DNA of 64,000 nucleotides from Paenibacillus sp. JZ16 (GCF_015326965.1 NZ_CP017659.1:7357844-7421843), one strand, 5' to 3'; shown: positions 16,086 to 26,379, counted from the stretch's first letter. The notes: generated by a model not told the origin, from the letters alone. Translations and numbers: made by a program.

Positions 16086-16808
16086 ATGGCTCGACTTTCA
16101 GTGATTGCGACGATCTATAACGAAGGGCGAAATATAAACGATCTTTACTTGGACATTATTGAAGCGATGAGAGACCAACTTGAAAACTATGAAATTGTGT
16201 TTGTGAATGACGGCAGTCGTGATGGCAGTTCGCGGCAATTAAATGAGATCGCTCAATACGATCGGCGGGTAAAGGTCATTCATTTGGCTCGAAATTATGG
16301 TCCGGCAGCAGCAATTTGGGCTGGAATCCGACACTCCGATGGAGATCTCATTGCATTAATGGATGCCGGCCTTCAGACAGATCCTCGGGATATATTCAGA
16401 ATGATGCCTTTCATTGAAAGAATGGATTGTGTCAATGGCAGATGGAGAGATATTCCGGAGTCATGGATCCAAAGGTTGTCTTACCGAACCGGAAATCACA
16501 TTCGCAGATGGATCACCCGCGGGAAGCTTCAGGATTCGGCTTGTCCCCTGAAGCTTTTCAGAAGGGAAGTAGCGGATAGCTTGTATTTTTTCAAGGGGAT
16601 GCACCGCTTTATATCGACAATGGCGCAGATGAACGGATTTTCAGTCATTGAGGTGTCAGTCAGCTACCGAAAACGAAGAAACGGCGGACCTGGCCCCCAT
16701 GCTCTGAAAAATATTTTTGCGGGATGTATGGATGCCATGGTGGTTCGCTGCCTTAGCAAGCGAATGGTCCGTTACAAAATCAGGAAAGTGCAGCAGTTTT
16801 CAAACTGA
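16086..16808 (+). CDS. Glycosyltransferase family 2 (dolichol-phosphate-mannose-synthase-like)
   Basis: The 240-residue GT-A domain begins with LSVIATIYNEGRNINDLYLD, contains the nucleotide-binding segment IVFVNDGSRDGS and the DxD-like LMDAGLQTDP, and an acceptor-side RGKLQDSACPLKLFRREV. Unlike ArnC or CsbB types it lacks C-terminal membrane segments, so it is either a soluble transferase or a shortened member. It should transfer a sugar to a lipid carrier. Start ATG is preceded by GAGGAGGTG. It shares its upstream module with the sulfatase gene, which suggests a common envelope-related role. Confidence 0.82.
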   Translation: MARLSVIATIYNEGRNINDLYLDIIEAMRDQLENYEIVFVNDGSRDGSSRQLNEIAQYDRRVKVIHLARNYGPAAAIWAGIRHSDGDLIALMDAGLQTDPRDIFRMMPFIERMDCVNGRWRDIPESWIQRLSYRTGNHIRRWITRGKLQDSACPLKLFRREVADSLYFFKGMHRFISTMAQMNGFSVIEVSVSYRKRRNGGPGPHALKNIFAGCMDAMVVRCLSKRMVRYKIRKVQQFSN

Positions 16809-16834
16809 GTGTCGACAGCTGGATTCCGATAGGA

Positions 16835-18463
16835 ATGCGAGGAGAGAGAAAAGTGGCAAAATGGTTGTTTAAGCTCGGAAGTTGGACGGGTTCAAATAGT
16901 AAAAAGGTGATTACGGCTTTTATATTGCTCATGGCCCTATTGGGCGCACTGATCCTGAGTATGGGCACGGCGTTAAGTGAGGATGTTTCCATACCGGGGA
17001 CCGAATCGGAAAAGGCCATGACTATTTTGCAGGAACAATTTACAGGCGGCGAACAGAAAGGGCAAGTCAACATTGTTTTTAAAGCTCCCGCAAATGAAAC
17101 TTTGGATTCGGGAAAAAACAAAGCGGTGATTAGCGACCTGCTTGCAAAGATCCAGGGAGATCAGGCGATTATTTCCGTCGCAACGCCGTATGAGCTTGGG
17201 AATATTAACCTGGATAGACACATTGGTTATTTCTGTCGTTATGTATAATTCTTCCGCGGATCACGTGTCTCAAGCGTCCAAAGACAGGGTGGAAGACAGC
17301 TTGAAGCTGACAAGGGAACAAGGCATGGAGACAGGGTTAGGCGGGACTGTGAAATTTCAACAAACCAAAGCAGGCGGAGGACCGGGAGAAGTTTTGGGCA
17401 TAGCCATAGCTTATGTGATATTGGCGTTTACTTTTGCTTCCTTGCTTGTGGCGGGAATGCCCATACTTATCGCACTACCCGTTCTTCCATTTGAATCTCG
17501 GACTCCCTGACGATGGGAATAAGCCGTATGAAACGGCGGAGAGACAAGGGTACGATTTGCTAACGGAAGCGTATGGAGCCGGATTTCATTTTACATTAGT
17601 CGTGATTGCGGATCCTGCCAATCAGGAGGCTGCCGCTCCGGACAAGTTGAAGGCCCTGTCGGAACAAATTAGCGGATTGGATCACGTAAAAAGCGCTACG
17701 CCTGCGATGCCTAACCCAAATGGCGATATGCTCTTAATGAGTGTCACCCCGGAGGATGGGCCAAACGCTCCGGAAACCAAAGACCTCGTAAATGAGATCA
17801 GGGCTCTGTCCGATGAGGGGAGCGTAGAGTTGTTGGTTACAGGAGCTACGGCCATTAATATAGATATCACCGAACAAATCATGAGCGCTTTACCGACCTT
17901 TGCCATTCTCATTGTTGCTTTCGCTTTTGTACTCATGATGGTCGTTTTCAGATCCTTGCTTGTCCCGTTAAAAGCGGTTCTCGGTTTTGTTCTTTCCATT
18001 GGCGCAACTTTAGGATTTACGGTATTCATTGTGCAGGACGGCAATTTCCTTGATCTGTTCGGCTTCCCCGGGGAGAGCGCGATCCTGTTCCTCTTGCCGG
18101 TGCTGTGTATCGGCATCCTGTTTGGTTTATCCATGGATTATGAGGTCTTCCTCGTAAGCAGAATGCGCGAAGAATTTGCGCATACCGGCGATGCGAAAAA
18201 AGCGATTCATCTCCCATGATCCTACGATCAAGCAAATGGGACTGGCCCTGGCAGTCGGCGTTTTGTTCGATGCCTTTGTCGTGAGATTGGCGATTGTACC
18301 CGCCGTGATGACTTTACTGGGCAAATCCGCTTGGTACTTCCCTAAATGGTTAGATAAAATACTCCCTAACTTCGATATTGAAGGGGAGACGATCATGAAA
18401 GACTATTCCGAAAAGGGCAAAGAGCCAAAGTCCTATGCCGGGCAAGTCCGGTTGAATGAATGA
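16835..18463 (+). pseudogene. MMPL/RND-type transporter, internally deleted and frameshifted
   Basis: Four frame pieces belong to one MMPL transporter: an N-terminus with the first membrane segment and porter domain (16853 onward, probably GTG start), a piece around MYNSSADHVSQASKDRVEDS, a long piece from LGLPDDGNKPYETAERQGYD through the second membrane domain (LSMDYEVFLVSRMREEF), and a C-terminus SHDPTIKQMGLALAVGVLFD. The first four-helix bundle is almost wholly missing between 'ALPVLPF' and 'LGLPDDG', and about 25 residues are missing around 18215. MMPL proteins export lipids or drugs; this copy should be inactive. Confidence 0.85.
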
Positions 18464-18569
18464 TAATAAGGATTAGCATTTCTTTAACATTTTTGAAGCA
18501 ATTCATAAACAACACATAGGTAAGGTAGAGACATGCCATTTAACTACGAGATAGGAGAGGAGATTTACA

Positions 18570-19577
18570 ATGATGAAAGAGACAATTTATTTGCTAACGG
18601 GTGCCGCCGGATTTTTGGGCAACAACATTTCCCACAAGCTGGTTTCTGAAGGGAAAAAAGTGCGTGCGCTGGTATTGAACGGCGATCCGGCGGTGAAATA
18701 TGTACCGAGCGAGGCGGAGGTTGTGTTTGGCGATCTGACGGATATGAGGTCGTTGGAGGCTTTCTTTGAAGTACCTGAACATCATGAAGTCATTGTGATT
18801 CATTGCGCCAGCCTCGTGACAACGTCTCCCGAACCAAGCCAAAAGGTTTACGACGTCAATGTAACCGGGACTCAAAATGTAGTAGATCTGTGCGTGGCCA
18901 AGCGGGTGAAAAAGTTGGTGCATGTGAGTTCTACCGGGGCCATTCTTGAAGAGCCGCATGGACAAGTGATCAAAGAGCCGGAACAGTTTTACCCGGATCG
19001 GGTAGTCGGCTATTATGCAAAAACCAAAGCCATCGCGACGCAATATGTTTTGGAGGCGGTGCGAAATAAAGGTCTGGATGCCTCGATCATCTATCCGTCA
19101 GGAATAGCGGGACCAAACGATAGTGCTTTTGGTCCGTTGGTGAGTTTTGTGATTCGCTATTGCCTGGGAGAAATTCGCGTAGGAGTTGACGGGTCTTTCA
19201 ATGCTGTAGATGTTCGCGATCTTGCGGACGGCATCATGGCATGCACCGAGCAAGGACGGCAGGGAGAAGGGTACATTTTGAGCAATGAGATGGTGCCGAT
19301 GCGGAAGATGTTTGATCTGATCAGCGAAGCCAGCGGCGCCAAACAGGTCGAAACCATTCTGACCCCGGAGCAGATGCAGGCCATGTCGCAAGGAAGTATG
19401 GTCGAATCCGAAGGTGGATCCAATCCGGAAGCTTTAAAATTTGAAATCTATAACTTAACCCGGAATAATCAGTTCTCATCCGAGAAGGCGGAGAGTGAGC
19501 TCGGCTTCCGCACGAGACCGTTTCAGGAAACAATCGCGGACACGGTAGCATGGCTCCGCAGCGAGGGGATCCTCTAA
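18570..19577 (+). CDS. NAD-dependent epimerase/dehydratase family protein
   Basis: The 335-residue extended short-chain dehydrogenase has the nucleotide motif TGAAGFLG (Gly11, Gly14, Gly17), the active-site pair Tyr149 and Lys153 in YYAKTK, the serine segment HVSSTGAI near residue 120, and a substrate-side YPSGIAGP. It resembles the dihydroflavonol-reductase/3-beta-HSD-like group. The substrate is unknown. The ATG has GGAGAGGAG upstream. A faint resemblance to the duplicated upstream module of the sulfatase and GT2 genes (GTAAGGTAGAGACATG at 18520) suggests possible co-regulation. Confidence 0.85.
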   Translation: MMKETIYLLTGAAGFLGNNISHKLVSEGKKVRALVLNGDPAVKYVPSEAEVVFGDLTDMRSLEAFFEVPEHHEVIVIHCASLVTTSPEPSQKVYDVNVTGTQNVVDLCVAKRVKKLVHVSSTGAILEEPHGQVIKEPEQFYPDRVVGYYAKTKAIATQYVLEAVRNKGLDASIIYPSGIAGPNDSAFGPLVSFVIRYCLGEIRVGVDGSFNAVDVRDLADGIMACTEQGRQGEGYILSNEMVPMRKMFDLISEASGAKQVETILTPEQMQAMSQGSMVESEGGSNPEALKFEIYNLTRNNQFSSEKAESELGFRTRPFQETIADTVAWLRSEGIL

Positions 19578-19683
19578 CCTTTACTCCAATTTTTCATAAA
19601 AAAATGATGACCAGGGTCTGCCAAGAGATAAAAGATATCAATGTATAGCAGCTCCGGGGAAGGAGACGTCGTGAAGCGAACAG

Positions 19684-19719
19684 GCAGAAAAGGCCGCAAA
19701 CATATGCGGCTTTTTCTGC
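19684..19719 (+). terminator. Hairpin terminator
   Basis: GCAGAAAAGGCCGCA (19684-19698) pairs with TGCGGCTTTTTCTGC (19705-19719); the T-rich arm can act as the tail in both directions. Confidence 0.65.
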
Positions 19720-19823
19720 TGTTGAGCGTTCAACGTCGTTTTTTTTCTTTATTTTGCTTTGCATTGTGAACCTCGTGAATCCGCTCATGAAGTACACAAG
19801 CTTGATCGAGCAACCCCAATTGG

Positions 19824-20230
19824 ATGTTCCTTATGATTGGTACGGTTTCCGAATTCAGAGCAGCCAAGCCATTCTTCTGGAGGAAAAAGAAAAGCTGGCA
19901 GCCGAAGGTGTTAAAACAGCTGAGCAAATGGAAGTCGGTATCATGGTGGAAATCCCGTCTACGGCCGTACTGGCCGATCAATTTGCCCAAGAAGTCGACT
20001 TCTTCAGCATAGGCACCAATGATCTAATCCAATATACGATGGCCGCCGATCCGTTGGGGGCCGTTCCGATCTTGCTCGGGCTGGGGCTCGACGAGTTCTC
20101 CATGAGCGCAACATCCATCCTTCCGACACGCGCGCAAATTAAAGATCTGAACAGTCAGGAGCTTTTTCGATCCTATGGGATAGATAGACGAGCCTTTGTT
20201 TGTTACAGACATGATCTTTTGTATCATTGA
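19824..20230 (+). pseudogene. ptsI: ptsI (PTS enzyme I) C-terminal remnant
   Basis: The segment encodes [16 protein letters not shown] in one frame and, after a frameshift near 19870, [16 protein letters not shown] and then [37 protein letters not shown] and [17 protein letters not shown]. These are hallmark segments of the PEP-binding domain of enzyme I. About 40 residues around the catalytic Cys loop are deleted between 'MAAD' and 'IPILLGLG'. The N-terminal HPr-binding and swivelling domains are absent. It is a clear non-functional fragment; the functional copy must lie elsewhere. Confidence 0.85.
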
Positions 20231-20294
20231 ACCAAGTAGCTTGAGACAACAAGGCGGAAGAAAAATGATCCGGATACCCGTGAATTGTCTGCTA

Positions 20295-20333
20295 TTATCA
20301 TACGCCGGCTGCTCATGTGCTTACGTATGATAA
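20295..20333. other. Perfect 10-bp inverted repeat
   Basis: TTATCATACG (20295-20304) and CGTATGATAA (20324-20333) flank a 19-base centre in the otherwise featureless 20231-20484 interval between the ptsI remnant and the AraC gene. There is no T-run, so an operator or structural element is as likely as a terminator. Confidence 0.4.
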
Positions 20334-20484
20334 CGATTAATCCCACGATCCGTATCAGGGGATTCCCGTCCAGCAGGCTTTGTCGCCAGATAATGTGTTT
20401 CCTTATTGAGCAAATTGGTGTGTTCTGATCTGGTTTTCGATCTAGAAATCATAAGTATCAGGCTATAGCAAAGTTGAGTCCACA

Positions 20485-21378
20485 TTATTTCAGACTTTGG
20501 CGGTACTTCAACGGTGTCGTGCCAATCACCTTTTTGAATAGACGGATGAAATAAGACGGATTGGAGATACCGACGTTATGGCCTATTTGTTCGATGGACA
20601 GCGAAGTCGTTTGAAGGAGCCGGCAAGCGATTTTTATTCTCCTTGCGGTGAGATATTGGGAAATACTGCTGCCCGTTTCATTTTGAAACAAACGGGATAG
20701 GTAAAACTTCGATAAATGCATGGCCTCTGCTATATCGTCCAGCTTAACATCTTCGTGATAATGGGATTCGATCCACTGCATCATCTGCTCGGCATAACCC
20801 ATTTGGCGCAGATTGAGAGCACGGGTGCCTTCTGGTTGATTCCGTTGAAGCAAGAAAGATAGGGCATTAAGAATTTGCAAAATAAGCATTAGCGAATACT
20901 CAAAACCGGTCTCCCCTGTTGAGCTGCTGATTTGAGTATTCTTTTCATGTACGGCGAAAACGTGCTCTAAATAATCAAATGTGTCGCTGAGATTAACAGC
21001 CGGCAAGGCGTGGTCTCCCTGCCATAATTCAACGAAAGTGGAATGAAGCGACCGAAACGGGCGGAGTTTCTCTTCAAATGCGTAAGGGTCGAAATGAATT
21101 TTGGAGCGAATATAAGGCTGCTCCGGGCTGATATTGGCATAAACCTTGTGCAACTGAAACGGCTGAAAGAAAAAGAGCATATTGCGTCGGATCTCGTATG
21201 TTTTCTGATTCACGATGATTGTTCCGTTTCCTTCGTGAACGACGAGGATCTCGCAGCATTGATGCCAATGATAGAAGCCGGAGAATGGACCTGTTGATAC
21301 ACTGCGGTGATCCCATATCAGCGTCTTATCGTTTAGTGGAACCCGTTCGAATAAATAACGCACGTTTATCGCTCCCAC
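20485..21378 (-). CDS. AraC-family transcriptional regulator
   Basis: The 297-residue protein has an N-terminal cupin-type sensing domain (HWHQCCEILVVHEGNGTIIV) and a C-terminal double helix-turn-helix: HYHEDVKLDDIAEAMHLSKF and the second helix pair ending GTTPLKYRQSLK. It is transcribed away from the GH88 gene with a 135-bp shared region between the starts. It probably activates the GH88 gene and perhaps the downstream polysaccharide genes when a sugar is bound. Confidence 0.92.
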   Translation of the reverse strand: MGAINVRYLFERVPLNDKTLIWDHRSVSTGPFSGFYHWHQCCEILVVHEGNGTIIVNQKTYEIRRNMLFFFQPFQLHKVYANISPEQPYIRSKIHFDPYAFEEKLRPFRSLHSTFVELWQGDHALPAVNLSDTFDYLEHVFAVHEKNTQISSSTGETGFEYSLMLILQILNALSFLLQRNQPEGTRALNLRQMGYAEQMMQWIESHYHEDVKLDDIAEAMHLSKFYLSRLFQNETGSSISQYLTARRIKIACRLLQTTSLSIEQIGHNVGISNPSYFIRLFKKVIGTTPLKYRQSLK

Positions 21379-21513
21379 TCCTCATTTATGGTTCAAGTAT
21401 AGCGCGATCATGGCAAGATTTGAATATTTTTCAACTAAGACTGAAAACAATTGTTAGATGACCGGCGGTATACTTTAAGCGTATAAGGCAAATGGAGGAA
21501 GGAAGAGAACCCG
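21379..21513. promoter_or_regulatory. Divergent regulatory region between araC-type gene and GH88 gene
   Basis: The interval contains TTGAATATTTTTCAA (five-base arms) near 21419, a TATACT box at about 21471-21476 without a good -35 at proper spacing, and GGAGGAAGG before the GH88 ATG. The weak -35 fits activation by the adjacent AraC regulator. The operator itself is not identified. Confidence 0.4.
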
Positions 21514-22665
21514 ATGTTAAACGTGAATGAACTTAATTGGATTAACGAGGTAATGAACAAAGTGAAGTTGAAAATGGAGCGGGTGAGCGAGAAATCACGC
21601 GACAAAATTCCGTACACCACGCTGCAAGGGGTACACGACGACCGATCGGTACATAACCCCTCCAATACCGTCGCAGATGGCATCAATTGGTGGACGAACG
21701 GTTACTGGGCGGGCATGATGTGGCTTATGTATCATGAAACTGGCGATGATAAGTACAAGGATATCGCTGCCGTTTCAGAGAAGAAACTGGACCAATGCTT
21801 TGCCGATTATTACGGGCTGCATCATGATGTGGGCTTTATGTGGCTTCCGACCAGCGTGGCAAGTTATAAGGTTACGAAAAATGCGGAGTCCCGTAAGCGA
21901 GCGTTGCATGCGGCAAATTTATTGGCAGGCCGGTTCAATTTGGCCGGCGGATATATACGGGCATGGAATGATCTGGATGAAGGGGATACCCGGGGATGGG
22001 CAATCATTGACTGTATGCTGAATATTCCCCTTCTATATTGGGCCTCTGAAGAGACGGGGGATCCCCGGTTCGCTCAAATTGCTGTAAAGCATGCTGACAC
22101 AACTATGCAGGCATTTGTGAGGCGGGACGGCTCCGTGAATCATATCGTTGAATTTGATCCTGCTAACGGTGGGGTTATTCGAACATACGGCGGACAGGGT
22201 TACGAGGAAGGATCCTCCTGGACGAGAGGCCAAGCCTGGGGACTATATGGGTTTATCATGAGTTATCGGCATACGGGAAAGCGAGAATATTTAGATACAG
22301 CCAAGCGAATTGCCCACTATTTCATCGCAAATATACCGGAGGACGGAATCATTCCGGTCGATTTTAGGCAACCTCCAGAACCGAAGCTAGAGGACGACAC
22401 CGCCGCCGCCATTGCAGCTTGTGGATTGATTGAAATCGCAAAGTCGGTTGGCGCGTATGAGCAGGAACTTTATCTGAAGTCGGCAATTAAACTGCTCAAA
22501 ACTTTGGATTTGCGCTGTGATTGGACGGATCGCACCGATGCGCTTGTCCAATACGGTTCGGCTTCATACCACGCGCAACACCATCACCATCCGATCATAT
22601 ACGGTGATTTTTATTTCATGGAGGCGATATTTAAATTGAAAAGACACGATTTCTATTTGTGGTAG
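21514..22665 (+). CDS. GH88 unsaturated glucuronyl/galacturonyl hydrolase
   Basis: The 383-residue protein follows the UGL pattern: WWTNGYWAGMMWLMYHETGD, GLHHDVGFMW with Asp105, RGWAIIDCMLNIPLLYWA with Asp166, and GQGYEEGSSWTRGQAWGLYG. The 61-residue spacing of the two Asp matches the catalytic pair of characterised UGLs. The enzyme removes the unsaturated uronic acid that polysaccharide lyases leave on oligosaccharides. No signal peptide is present, so it acts on imported fragments. It stands alone after the divergent promoter and is followed by the two-component system genes. Confidence 0.92.
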   Translation: MLNVNELNWINEVMNKVKLKMERVSEKSRDKIPYTTLQGVHDDRSVHNPSNTVADGINWWTNGYWAGMMWLMYHETGDDKYKDIAAVSEKKLDQCFADYYGLHHDVGFMWLPTSVASYKVTKNAESRKRALHAANLLAGRFNLAGGYIRAWNDLDEGDTRGWAIIDCMLNIPLLYWASEETGDPRFAQIAVKHADTTMQAFVRRDGSVNHIVEFDPANGGVIRTYGGQGYEEGSSWTRGQAWGLYGFIMSYRHTGKREYLDTAKRIAHYFIANIPEDGIIPVDFRQPPEPKLEDDTAAAIAACGLIEIAKSVGAYEQELYLKSAIKLLKTLDLRCDWTDRTDALVQYGSASYHAQHHHHPIIYGDFYFMEAIFKLKRHDFYLW

Positions 22666-22784
22666 TCCAAACGTCCATTTGTGAAAAAGCGATATCTCAC
22701 TGAAACGGGTTTTAGAAACTATGTTAAAATGAGATTGAATTGACGGGTGCATGATATTTTCACTGAATTCAAGGAGATATCCCC

Positions 22785-24572
22785 ATGAGAAGTATGAACT
22801 TTCGGCTGATGGTGTTCTTTTGCAGCCTGCTTATTCCGACGCTTGTGATGATGGGGATCTATTCGTACCGTCTGGCATCTTCCGTAGTAGAAGAGAAGAC
22901 CAGCGCCGCCGTTTTGAACTCACTGGAACAGAAAGCGAAAAATTTGGAAGTTAAAATGCAAGCCTATAAAAAATACATGGATTTGGTCATCTATACGCCG
23001 GAATTCTTGAATGTTGTCAAATCCAACAGCTTCGATAAAACGTCCTATAGTACAACCCGCGCCTACCGGGAATTGAAAGAGATCCTTGATGCTATATTTT
23101 TCGAGGACGACATGGTGAAAGCGTTTGCGGTGTATAAAAATGAAGAACTGGTCTATAAGTACGGCAATGACATTGTGGACGAAGAGAAATTCAAGCAAAA
23201 TCCCATCTATACTCAGACCAAAGCCGCCAACGGTGCCCTATATTTCGGAGGCACGCTGAAGTTGGGACTCCAGCACGGTGAGGAAAACCTGTATATCGGT
23301 TACGGCCGGGAGCTTATCGATTATAATTCGGTTGACAATACGGACTTGGGAAGTGTGTTTTTGTTCATGGATATTCGAAGCTTCTCCGTCCTTATCGACG
23401 ATATCCACGAAATGTCGTTCATTACGGATAACGAAGGTCATGTGCTCGCATCGCCGGACTCATCCCAAATATTCACCAACATCAAGGATAGGCCAAAATA
23501 CAGGAAGGCGTATGAGAGCAATGCAAGCGGGTATTATGTGGACGGATCGGATAGCGGCAACTTCGTCATCACTTATTATACGTTGCCGAATTGGAATTTA
23601 AAAATTGTGCAAGTCATGCTGCGCAAAGAAATCATCGGAGAAACGAGCAATATTCTGTTTGCGACGATGAGCGTTTCCTTGCTGATCTTTGTACTTCTCG
23701 TCATCACCGCGTTACTTCTGTCCAGAAATGTCTCCAAGCCCGTCAAACAAATCAAAGAGGCCATGAAAAAAATTCAGGCCGGCGACTTTGATACGAGGCT
23801 GGACGTGAAATCCCGGGACGAATTCGGCAGCATTGCAGTAAGCTTGAATTTCATGGCCGTTCAGCTCAAGGGACTGCTGGACAAGCTGATCCAAGAGGAA
23901 AGAAGAAGAAGCGAAACCGAGTTCAGTATGCTGCAATATCAGATCAACCCCCATTTTCTGCATAATGTATTAGCGACGATAAGGCTGTCCGCGGTATCGA
24001 ATCACGATCCGGACACGGCGGAGATGCTGCAGAAACTGTCAAGGCTTTTAAGACGTACGCTGGCCAACGCAGGGAGGATGGTTACCCTGGAAACGGAGCT
24101 GTGTAATATTCGGGATTTCGTAGACATTCAGAAGGTGCTGTCTAACGAAAATATCAGAATGGTTTATGAGATCGTTGAGCCTTCAGTCAACTGCTTGATC
24201 CCGAACATGCTGCTTCAACCGCTAGTTGAGAACACAATCATTCACGGCTTTGGAGAAGGGATGAGCGCCCCCGAGATTCGAATCTCTTCGCATCTGGATC
24301 ACGATGGGCTTCAACTAATTGTTGAGGACAACGGAATAGGGATGACCGAAGAAACGATGAAAAGGCTTCAAGAAAATAAACATCAGAATGGGATGTCCTA
24401 TAACAGTATTGGGATCATGAATGTGAACAGGCGGATCAAGCTCTACTTTGGCGACGACAGCGGCTTGTTTTTCGAGAGAGCGGAAGGAAGGGGCACCAAG
24501 GCTATCATCGTTTTGAAGACTTCCACAGACGGCGGAGGAACACGCTATGAAAAAAATTCTGCTGGTAGATGA
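22785..24572 (+). CDS. YesM-type sensor histidine kinase
   Basis: The 595-residue membrane kinase has an N-terminal membrane helix, an extracellular sensing region (about 35-285), a second membrane helix (LLIFVLLVITALLLSRNV), a HAMP domain, the His_kinase motif YQINPHFLHNVLATIRL with the phospho-accepting His near 390, and an ATPase domain (IVEDNGIGM). It should sense extracellular oligosaccharides or binding-protein complexes. Its 3' end overlaps the response regulator gene by 26 bases, and both lie just upstream of a sugar ABC importer, the usual YesMN arrangement. Confidence 0.93.
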   Translation: MRSMNFRLMVFFCSLLIPTLVMMGIYSYRLASSVVEEKTSAAVLNSLEQKAKNLEVKMQAYKKYMDLVIYTPEFLNVVKSNSFDKTSYSTTRAYRELKEILDAIFFEDDMVKAFAVYKNEELVYKYGNDIVDEEKFKQNPIYTQTKAANGALYFGGTLKLGLQHGEENLYIGYGRELIDYNSVDNTDLGSVFLFMDIRSFSVLIDDIHEMSFITDNEGHVLASPDSSQIFTNIKDRPKYRKAYESNASGYYVDGSDSGNFVITYYTLPNWNLKIVQVMLRKEIIGETSNILFATMSVSLLIFVLLVITALLLSRNVSKPVKQIKEAMKKIQAGDFDTRLDVKSRDEFGSIAVSLNFMAVQLKGLLDKLIQEERRRSETEFSMLQYQINPHFLHNVLATIRLSAVSNHDPDTAEMLQKLSRLLRRTLANAGRMVTLETELCNIRDFVDIQKVLSNENIRMVYEIVEPSVNCLIPNMLLQPLVENTIIHGFGEGMSAPEIRISSHLDHDGLQLIVEDNGIGMTEETMKRLQENKHQNGMSYNSIGIMNVNRRIKLYFGDDSGLFFERAEGRGTKAIIVLKTSTDGGGTRYEKNSAGR

Positions 24573-26187
24573 CAATAAGAAAATACTGGAACTGCTCCGC
24601 TCAATCATCCCTTGGCAAGAATCCGGTTTCTGTCTGGCCGGACTGGCTGCGGACGGAAGCGAAGCGCTCAAGCTGGCGAAAGATGCGAACATCGACATCC
24701 TCATTACGGATTTGCGGATGCCCGTCATGGACGGAATCGAGCTGATCCGCCGCTTCCGGGAGTTATGTCCGCATGCAAAGATTCTCGTGCTCAGTTCGTA
24801 TAACGAGTTCAATATGGTTAGAGAAGCCTTCAAGCTGGGCTCCAACGAATATATCTTAAAGACCGAGTTGAATCCGGAAGTGTTCATCCAACTGCTGAAT
24901 CAGTTTGCGGAAGAGATCGATTCGGACAAAGAAGAGAGAACATTCGGCAAACCGGCGGACAAGGTCGCCCGTCACGGCCGGACGGACGACAGCCGTCGGG
25001 AGTTGTACGTAAACAGGCATTATATAAAGGGTAGCTTGTTGAATCAACTCGTGCGTGGATATGTAAAGGATGAAGATCTGTTGCATAAGGACTTGATCTC
25101 TCTGGATATCCAAATGACCATAGGATGCTGCAGAGTCATGCAGATTAGTGCGGATAATTTCAACAGCTTGATGAAGAACGTATGGAATGGGGATGAACAA
25201 TTTTTTTCGTTTGCGGTCCTGAACATTATGGACGAGGTGATTCGCGCTTTTTATACGGCAGACTGTTTCTATACCTCGTCCGGGGAGTTTGTCGTCGTTT
25301 GTTATGCGCCGCAACCGGAGTCGCTATCCGGCTCTAACCTGTTCGAGACTGTTTTTGTTCAATTGAAGAAAGCCTTGTCGAATTATTTGAAGGTCAAAAT
25401 ATCGGGGGGGTTGTGCCTGATGCCCGGGGATACGTCCAGCTTGAAAAAGCTGTACGAAGATGCCTGCTCCGCGTGCCGGTCCAAGTTTATTTATGGACAG
25501 GGAAAGCTGCTTTGCGGTGTAAACGTAAACGTTTGCTCCAAGTCCCGCAGTCGCTCGATGCGAATCGCGGAAAGGGTCGAATATCTTCGGAGCGCGTTGA
25601 AGAGCATGAATTCGGGTCTTTTGCGCAATGCGTATGAGATTTTGTGTTTGGAGGAATCGGAAGTTGATATCCAGGAGTACGGAGAGGTTACCAGACTTTT
25701 CGAGAAGTATTTAATCGTGATCGACGAGTTCGCAGAAGTCAATGGCATGTCGCAGGTTTGTGGCACCTATCTCTCCAGCTTTGACGATAACAATTACGAC
25801 ACCTGGTCGGTTGAGCAGTTGAACCAATGGCTCAAGAGCTTGTTGAACGTAATCGCCGGCCAGTTCGTCACCTATAATGATACCGTCTCCAGGGTCATTG
25901 TGTATGTCAGGGATCACTACGCTCAGAATATTTCTCTTCAATCGGTTGCCGAGGAGGTAGGGATGAACCGGTCCCAACTGAGCAAGCTTATCAAAAAGGA
26001 ACTTGGGGTCACTTTTCCCGAGTACTTGAATAGCATCCGACTGGACAAAGCCAAGGAATTGATCGCCGGAAGCCGATACAAACTGTATGAAATCGCAGAA
26101 AAGTGCGGCTACAGCAACTTTGAGCATTTCAGTCGGGTGTTCAAGAAGGTGACGGGAAGTTCGCCGAAGGAATGGGTACGAGGGTAG
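24547..26187 (+). CDS. YesN-type response regulator with AraC DNA-binding domain
   Basis: The 546-residue protein begins with a receiver domain (Asp55 in ITDLRMPVMDG), has a long middle region, and ends with an AraC helix-turn-helix (NISLQSVAEEVGMNRSQLSK and the final YKLYEIAEKCGYSNFEHFSR). It is the cognate partner of the overlapping sensor kinase and probably activates the ABC importer and enzyme genes that follow. A strong terminator follows, so the importer needs its own promoter. Confidence 0.94.
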   Translation: MKKILLVDDNKKILELLRSIIPWQESGFCLAGLAADGSEALKLAKDANIDILITDLRMPVMDGIELIRRFRELCPHAKILVLSSYNEFNMVREAFKLGSNEYILKTELNPEVFIQLLNQFAEEIDSDKEERTFGKPADKVARHGRTDDSRRELYVNRHYIKGSLLNQLVRGYVKDEDLLHKDLISLDIQMTIGCCRVMQISADNFNSLMKNVWNGDEQFFSFAVLNIMDEVIRAFYTADCFYTSSGEFVVVCYAPQPESLSGSNLFETVFVQLKKALSNYLKVKISGGLCLMPGDTSSLKKLYEDACSACRSKFIYGQGKLLCGVNVNVCSKSRSRSMRIAERVEYLRSALKSMNSGLLRNAYEILCLEESEVDIQEYGEVTRLFEKYLIVIDEFAEVNGMSQVCGTYLSSFDDNNYDTWSVEQLNQWLKSLLNVIAGQFVTYNDTVSRVIVYVRDHYAQNISLQSVAEEVGMNRSQLSKLIKKELGVTFPEYLNSIRLDKAKELIAGSRYKLYEIAEKCGYSNFEHFSRVFKKVTGSSPKEWVRG

Positions 26188-26226
26188 AGTGATGAAACAA
26201 ACCTCATCATAAAGCGGTCGGAAGCA

Positions 26227-26258
26227 CCACTCCCACTATAGTTAAGGGAGTGGTTTTT
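26227..26258 (+). terminator. Terminator after the two-component genes
   Basis: CCACTCCC (26227-26234) pairs with GGGAGTGG (26246-26253) and is followed by TTTTT. Confidence 0.85.
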
Positions 26259-26379
26259 GCGTTCAGCGGCGGCTCTTATTTGGTCTCGGAGTCACAAAAC
26301 ATCAAGAAAACCACCACAAAATATCATTCAATTGCGCCCGGCACCTTGTTACACTTATCCCACAAGGAGTTGATAGAGA

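Noticed and set aside
19754..19823. N-terminal part of the open frame containing the ptsI remnant
   Set aside because: This part does not match enzyme I, whereas the neighbouring frame from 19824 does, so the open frame is an accident of decay.
20231..20484. Riboswitch or small RNA in the gap before the AraC gene
   Set aside because: Only one simple inverted repeat is visible; no conserved riboswitch core or downstream gene on the right strand supports it.
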